A model generated the notes under the pieces. The model saw nothing but the letters and a program-made list of their open reading frames with translations, was not told the origin of the DNA and did not search any database. 64,000 bases of DNA. Source: Chamaecrista fasciculata. Lineage: Eukaryota; Streptophyta; Magnoliopsida; Fabales; Fabaceae. The position numbers and the translations under genes are program-made. The stretch is from positions 24,533 to 88,532 of the forward strand of contig QANZ01055341.1 of NCBI GenBank assembly GCA_003254925.1, written 5' to 3'. This document shows, piece after piece, positions 58,646 to 64,000 of the stretch (position 1 is the first letter of the stretch; every line of letters begins with the position of its first letter).

Positions 58646-59969
58646 TAACTAATAACAAAATCACCCGTATCTTACTCATTACAAAACTTTTGTAGCAAAA
58701 AAGGACAAACATTGCAAAACTGTGTCCACGACCACGACCCATAGCTCACCAGCAGTCATCAGCACAGCCACTTCAAGGCAAGTATGTCTTAAAGGCTAAA
58801 TCCCAAGTGTGCGGTCCAAAGATTACAACCAAAGAAGCGGTGGCCTATATATATATATTCATTAATTCTGTTATTATATATGATTTTAACATTTTTATTA
58901 AATTATTAATCTCTTAAAATTATACATATTAGAAAACAAAATCAGAAGCAAGAGGAAGGTTTCGAGGGAATTAATAACTACCTTTAAAATAATATATATG
59001 TTTACAATATAGAATTACAAATAATTTTGTTTCAGGATATAATAAATTAAAGGTAACATTAAGGGTTTAAATAGGTCGGGTTTGTGTATACACTAAATGG
59101 GAAAAAAAATTATGTTTTCTAATGTAGAATTATAAATTTAAATTATACTAAAATATTATTTTGTATTTTTTACTTATATATATTAACTAAAGATTAATTA
59201 TATATAAGTTTTATAATTTTTTAATAAGACATTAAATTAAAATATTAATTAATAAAACAAATGAATTTGATTAAGAGTAAGTTTATATGGTTGTGTTTCA
59301 AATTCACAATAATATACAGTTTTTTCAAACTATAATTAAATTTTAAGGAGGATTGGTAAGTTATTGGAAAGGTTTTTTTTTAAATTATAAGTGTATTTAA
59401 ATAAAGCTTTTTATAATTCATAATATGTACTTTATAAAGAGGATTGATAGAAAGGGTCACCTGTGTATATAGAATTATATGACAGAAATAAATTTGAGAT
59501 GTGGGAGATAAAATTATTAATTTGGAGTTGAGATTGATCTTGAATGGAGGCAAGAATCATCAAACCACAAGATCGAAAGAGTGAGACGATGGAGTGGAGC
59601 AAAAAGGGACCAAAGTGGACAAAAATATATACCCAAAAATATTCACTAATGAGACCATTAGTGAATATTACAATATGGTCCTAAAGATAATTACAGAACT
59701 GTCACTTTAATAAACAAACTCTTACATTAGTAATTTAATGGGGTAATTACTAATACTTTTCGGACATGTCTTGGGGTTCTTAGCCCGGTCCCGTAAGGCT
59801 TGTGATAATCCAATCTATCACGAATTATCACAAGTAATATGAACCCAATCTATTCTTATTCAGACTTATGATAAATTAATTACTTATCAGTAAACACAAA
59901 TATTAATCTTACAATAAATTAATGCTAACCCACACAAATATTCCAACATTATATATATATAATATATTA
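58646..59969. other. AT-rich region without a supported gene
   Basis: 58646-58850 is moderately complex without homology that I recognise. 58850-59440 is A/T filler. 59560-59960 has a moderately complex stretch ('tcttagcccggtcccgtaag', 59777) that may be transposon-derived. 59944-59975 is an AT palindrome with 'ccaacatt' / 'ttatgttgg' ends. Confidence 0.4.
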
Positions 59970-60382
59970 TGTTGGATTTTGTGCGTTAAATATCCGCCCG
60001 GAGTCCAATTGGCTTATGGGTTGACCCATTGAAATGTGAGTTATTTCACTTAAGATCCACATCGGATAGTTAGTTTTTTAGAGCTCTCACATTCTCCTAC
60101 AAATATGAGTGATTTCCCATCATTCAAGTTGTTAGTTGATTCCATGTGTTGGAGAGTGGGCTTTCATATTGAGAGAATCCATATAGTAATATTTATTTTC
60201 TCTTTTCGAGTTTTTCTTCCGCGATCAGTCGTGGAAATATGGTTCTACCTCTAGTAGGTAGAGTCACACCGTTTGGTGGAATTCGTGATGAGGAGATCGA
60301 CTTTTAGAAATCAGTCCTGGTGGAGTGGAGTCACTAGCAAGATCCAAAATATTGTTGGGTGTTGAAAATCCAAAATCCTTCA
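59970..60382 (+). mobile_element. Possible solo LTR (413 bp)
   Basis: TGTTGGATTTTGTGCG..AATCCTTCA with TATTA on both sides (59965-59969 and 60383-60387). GC-richer, LTR-like content ('ttaagatccacatcggatag'). The terminal inverted repeat is imperfect and TATTA is easily matched by chance in AT-rich DNA. Confidence 0.45.
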
Positions 60383-60387
60383 TATTA

Positions 60388-61006
60388 TTCTAGATGTTAG
60401 GGAGTGATAAAAAATAATTGCGCCCGTTAAATAAATAAATGACTAAAATTTAAATAACTCTTAAACTTAGCTTATTATGTGAAAATCAATCCCCCTAACA
60501 TTTTTTAAATTGTGCAGAATAAAACATTTTGTTAAATTTTTCATCTAAAACTTAATAGAATTGTCAAATATGTCATGTTTGATGTCACATTTGGAACTCA
60601 CCAAAATCATGAACATAACTTCATTCTAATTAAGTGATATTCGGAGTATTCATCATTAATAATAATAATGACTTCTCTCATCTTTCTGAAAATAGCCTAA
60701 AGATTTAAAGTTGTTTTAGTCAGAATCGAACCTATAACATTTAAATTAATGACTTGAAGGATATTTTAGATATATTTTATTTTAAAAAAATCATTTCAAA
60801 CTTTGTATTTAAATTATTTTCTTGTTTAAAAAATCTCCAAGTTGTTTTTTATGATGCCGAAACATTTTTCAGCTCGAGTATTTTATATCAAAGTTGCCTC
60901 ATTGTTTGGGCTCAATTGTTTAAGCAAGTCTTTAGCCCAAAAGCATGTAAACCCATAAAAACAAAATTGGGCTCCGCTGCATTAGTTTGTTTTAGGATTA
61001 AATTTA
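60388..61006. other. AT-rich non-coding sequence
   Basis: No gene or element end that I can support. A 109-codon open frame from 60754 runs into the neighbouring MULE and is not a gene. Confidence 0.45.
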
Positions 61007-62034
61007 GGGTAAATTACACAAAAGGGCCTTGTGGTTTGGTCCATTTTCAGATAGGGTCCTGTGGTTTAAAAAGTGTCAAATAGGGGGCACGTGGTTTCCT
61101 CCGTTAGCAAATAGGGTCCCAGGTGGTTTTTTCCATCCAAATTAACGAAGTAAACTTCAAGTTGGACTATTTTGTAATTTGAGCATTTTTTCTATTAAAA
61201 TAATCTAAAAAAGGACTATTTTGCAATTTGAACTAAAATATAATAAAAGTAAAGTCCTTCTTCTTCTTCTTCGCTAGAACACAGTCACACACACTCTTCC
61301 TCCGCCGCCGCCGCCATTACCAGCCATGGCTCTCTCTCCGACGCTGAAGCCAAGTTGCCCAAACTTTCCGGAACGCAGCCATGGAACCTGTTGTTGGCGA
61401 GGAAGATGACCGACACCGGCGAGTTCCCAAAATTATCCGAGAGATCGAACACGAAATGGTCTTGAGACTGAAACTGCTTTTTGGACTGGATCTCAGTAAT
61501 AATAGGTTCGCCGGAAAGTTCCCGGAGGTGGTCTTGAGGCTTCCCACTCTCTCAAGTTCTTGGATCTGAGATTCAATGAGTTTGAAGGCTCGGTTCGTGT
61601 TCAATCTCCCGGATAATTTCGAGAACTCGCCGGTGTCGGTCATCGTCCTCGCCAAAAACAGGTTCCATGGCTGCGTTCCGGCAAGCTTGGGCAACTTGGC
61701 TTTGGCGTCGGAGAGAGCCATAGCTGGTAATGGCGGCGGCGGCGGAGGAGTGTGCATGACTGTGTTCTAGCGAAGAAGAAGAAGGACTTTACTTTTATTA
61801 TATTTTAGTTCAAATTACAAAATAGTCATTTTTTAGATTATTTTAATAGAAAAAATGCTCAAACTACAAAATAGTCCAATTTGAAGTTTACTTCGTTAAT
61901 TTGGATGGAAAAAACCACCTGGGACCCTATTTGCTAACGGAGGAAACCACGTGCCCCCTATTTGACACTTTTTAAACCACAGGACCCTATCTGAAAATGG
62001 ACCAAACCACAAGGCCCTTTTGTGTAATTTACCC
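61007..62034. mobile_element. Foldback Pack-MULE carrying LRX gene fragments (1028 bp)
   Basis: Termini GGGTAAATTACACAAAAGGG and CCCTTTTGTGTAATTTACCC. Exact 9-bp duplication TTAAATTTA (60998-61006 and 62035-62043). Arms about 61007-61450 and 61600-62034 are inverted copies. The + strand of the centre and right arm reads LDLSNNRFAGKFPEVVLRLP, then (shifted frame) KFLDLRFNEFEGSV, then NSPVSVIVLAKNRFHGCVPA and SLGNLA: the LRR domain of leucine-rich-repeat extensins. The left arm on the minus strand repeats NSPVSVIFLANNRFHGCVPE. A GGC run (poly-Gly) borders each copy. It has internal frameshifts and a deletion and no transposase, so it encodes no functional LRX. Confidence 0.9.
61317..61757. pseudogene. 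Captured leucine-rich-repeat extensin (LRX) fragments
   Basis: On +, 61485-61735 encodes LRR consensus pieces of an LRX-type cell-wall protein in two to three frames (LDLSNNRFAGKFPEV, FLDLRFNEFEGSV, NFENSPVSVIVLAKNRFHGC). On -, about 61455-61320 encodes the last part again (FDLSDNFGNSPVSVIFLANN). The LDAIF..HNRF repeat expected between EGSV and the next repeat is missing. LRX proteins act in cell-wall integrity; the fragment itself is unlikely to be translated usefully. Confidence 0.8.
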
Positions 62035-62043
62035 TTAAATTTA

Positions 62044-62804
62044 TATAAGAGTTTTTATATCTTTATCATAAAATTCTCTAACCTTTGATCCATTGTAAAT
62101 GCAAAAAAAAAAAAAAAATTTATACATGACTAATTATGATAAAGAAACTATCGAATATTCATTTTGATTCATTATCTTTGCCTCAAAATTTATTTTAATC
62201 CATTATCTTTTGTTTCTTTTTTTATGACCTGATATCTAACCTAGTTTTTCTCTCTCCTACTTGTCCCTTTTTCTCTTTTGCGTGACATTTTTAGTAACAT
62301 GATTTTTTTTCTTCTAAAAATAGCATAGAAAAGAGTAGTATATTTTATTATAAATGAAGTTTGCAGATCAGCAATCTCCAAAATAAAACCTGTTATTTAA
62401 AAATGTTCGACATGAGCGTGAAAGAGACAAATAAGTATGTGAGAGAGAGAGTTCAAAAACTGAAAAAAGAGACGTATGACAAAACCATTTTGAACCAATA
62501 TTGCATAGATTATGGACCAATTTATACTTTTTAAATCATTGATCAAAATGAACTTTGAGGCAAAGGTAATGAACCAAAATAAATATTCGACCTAAAGAAA
62601 AAAAATATTAAACACACATTTTTTTATAACTATTCATAAAAGAAAAATAATATAAATCAAATTTATAATTAAATGAATCTTATAACAAAGATATTAAAAA
62701 AAAATTATTTAAATTTATTCATTTGCATTATTTGGGTAAAACTTCTACATATGCACTTGTTTTTAACTAAGCTAAAAGTATGCACCCTACTTACATAAAT
62801 TAAA
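62044..62804. other. AT-rich sequence with a possible degraded foldback
   Basis: 'cattatctttgcctcaaaat' (62170) and 'ttttgatcaatgatttaaaa'-type sequence near 62535-62580 pair weakly. No gene. Confidence 0.35.
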
Positions 62805-63246
62805 GGGTAAAATACAGGAAAGGTATCTGTGGTTTGGCCTAATCTCACTTTTATGACGTGTAGTTTCAAAAGTTGCACATAAGGTACCTGTGTGTTTCGC
62901 TGTTAAACGGAAGCAGTACTTGTGTAATTTTCCGTTAAAGAAAGGGTTGTTTTGCTATTTTGGCCAAATTTGGGGGGGGGGGCAAAAACGTAATTCTGAT
63001 GCAAGGAGAAAGAGGCTAGATCCATAGTATTGCCCAAAAACATTTAAATTCTTTCAAAATAGTCCCTAAAACTCAAAAGTTCTAGAAATAGAGATTTTTG
63101 AAAAAAATTATATTTTTGGATTCATTGAAAATAGTAGGTTCCAAATATATATTTTCCTTTCAAAAATATTATATCTATAATTTATTATTTCTTACTCAAA
63201 AGTGTCTTATAATAAAATTAAAATGAAACACGGATAAAATTTTTTT
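62805..63246. mobile_element. Left part of a MULE running into a gap
   Basis: Begins GGGTAAAATACAGGAAAGGT, then arm-like phrases 'ctgtggtttggcc' and 'ttccgttaaag', as in the GGGTAAA family. The right half is in or beyond the N gap. A run of 11 G is at 62970-62980. Confidence 0.6.
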
Positions 63247-63946
63247 NNNNNNNNNNNNNNNNNNNNNNNNNNNNNNNNNNNNNNNNNNNNNNNNNNNNNN
63301 NNNNNNNNNNNNNNNNNNNNNNNNNNNNNNNNNNNNNNNNNNNNNNNNNNNNNNNNNNNNNNNNNNNNNNNNNNNNNNNNNNNNNNNNNNNNNNNNNNNN
63401 NNNNNNNNNNNNNNNNNNNNNNNNNNNNNNNNNNNNNNNNNNNNNNNNNNNNNNNNNNNNNNNNNNNNNNNNNNNNNNNNNNNNNNNNNNNNNNNNNNNN
63501 NNNNNNNNNNNNNNNNNNNNNNNNNNNNNNNNNNNNNNNNNNNNNNNNNNNNNNNNNNNNNNNNNNNNNNNNNNNNNNNNNNNNNNNNNNNNNNNNNNNN
63601 NNNNNNNNNNNNNNNNNNNNNNNNNNNNNNNNNNNNNNNNNNNNNNNNNNNNNNNNNNNNNNNNNNNNNNNNNNNNNNNNNNNNNNNNNNNNNNNNNNNN
63701 NNNNNNNNNNNNNNNNNNNNNNNNNNNNNNNNNNNNNNNNNNNNNNNNNNNNNNNNNNNNNNNNNNNNNNNNNNNNNNNNNNNNNNNNNNNNNNNNNNNN
63801 NNNNNNNNNNNNNNNNNNNNNNNNNNNNNNNNNNNNNNNNNNNNNNNNNNNNNNNNNNNNNNNNNNNNNNNNNNNNNNNNNNNNNNNNNNNNNNNNNNNN
63901 NNNNNNNNNNNNNNNNNNNNNNNNNNNNNNNNNNNNNNNNNNNNNN
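63247..63946. other. Assembly gap (N), followed by poly(A)
   Basis: 700 N, followed by 27 A (63947-63973) at the window end. Confidence 0.99.
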
Positions 63947-64000
63947 AAAAAAAAAAAAAAAAAAAAAAAAAAACTCAGAGTCTCAAAATAAACAAGTCTC

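Noticed and set aside
58281..58742. Two matching 87-codon frames on opposite strands
   Set aside because: Symmetry product of the foldback MULE at 58267-58636; identical peptide starts on both strands come from the inverted repeats.
61317..61770. Intact LRX or glycine-rich gene
   Set aside because: Coding pieces are frameshifted, deleted and arranged as an inverted repeat inside a MULE with a target duplication.

Overview
This window is nuclear DNA from a flowering plant, most likely a eudicot: it is strongly AT-rich, has spliced genes with GT-AG introns, and is packed with plant-type MITEs, Mutator-like (MULE) foldback elements and LTR fragments. I cannot name the species. Only two intact genes are supported. 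One is a single-exon SAUR auxin-response gene (44790-45083, +). The other is a 19-exon gene for the chloroplast PPR protein MRL1 (46072-56202, -), whose exons I joined in phase into a 1167-residue product. The two are convergent neighbours, as SAUR genes and MRL1 are close neighbours in Arabidopsis (At4g34810 and At4g34830), so this looks like a conserved microsyntenic block.

Positions 1 to about 41 kb carry no intact gene. They are built from a reiterated block of about 2.5 kb, present at least seven times and always in the same orientation (about 1, 7.4, 10.4, 20.7, 25.1, 29.6 and 36.4 kb), alternating with a second duplicated block (14.8-16.8, 27.6-29.3 and 33.5-34.8 kb). On the minus strand each first block carries a related, often still open, 60-100-codon reading frame that continues across a plausible splice junction. 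A frameshifted C-terminal exon remnant lies at 29.37-29.65 kb. The array looks like a decayed tandem duplication of an unidentified gene and its flanks.

Mobile elements then landed in the array. Because the array is duplicated, the pre-insertion (empty) site can often be read in another copy. I see foldback MULEs with 9-10 bp target-site duplications (16783-18253, 20782-21766, 34252-34698, 43921-44377, 58267-58636, 61007-62034), several solo LTRs with exact 5-bp duplications (5483-6950, 13779-14199, 22001-22313, 30696-32052), hAT-, Harbinger- and CACTA-like pieces, and a 5'-truncated LINE tail. Two foldback MULEs have GC-rich, protein-like sequence in their arms. The one at 61007-62034 carries a recognisable piece of a leucine-rich-repeat extensin (LRX) gene in both arms, making it a candidate Pack-MULE able to form a hairpin RNA.

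From 42 to 44.4 kb the sequence is mostly AT-rich, with a MULE ending about 400 bp upstream of the SAUR start codon. From 56.5 kb to the end there are nested foldback elements, a hAT MITE, a possible solo LTR, the LRX Pack-MULE and the start of another MULE that runs into an assembly gap. Assembly gaps lie at 17100-17939, 30951-31714 and 63247-63946.
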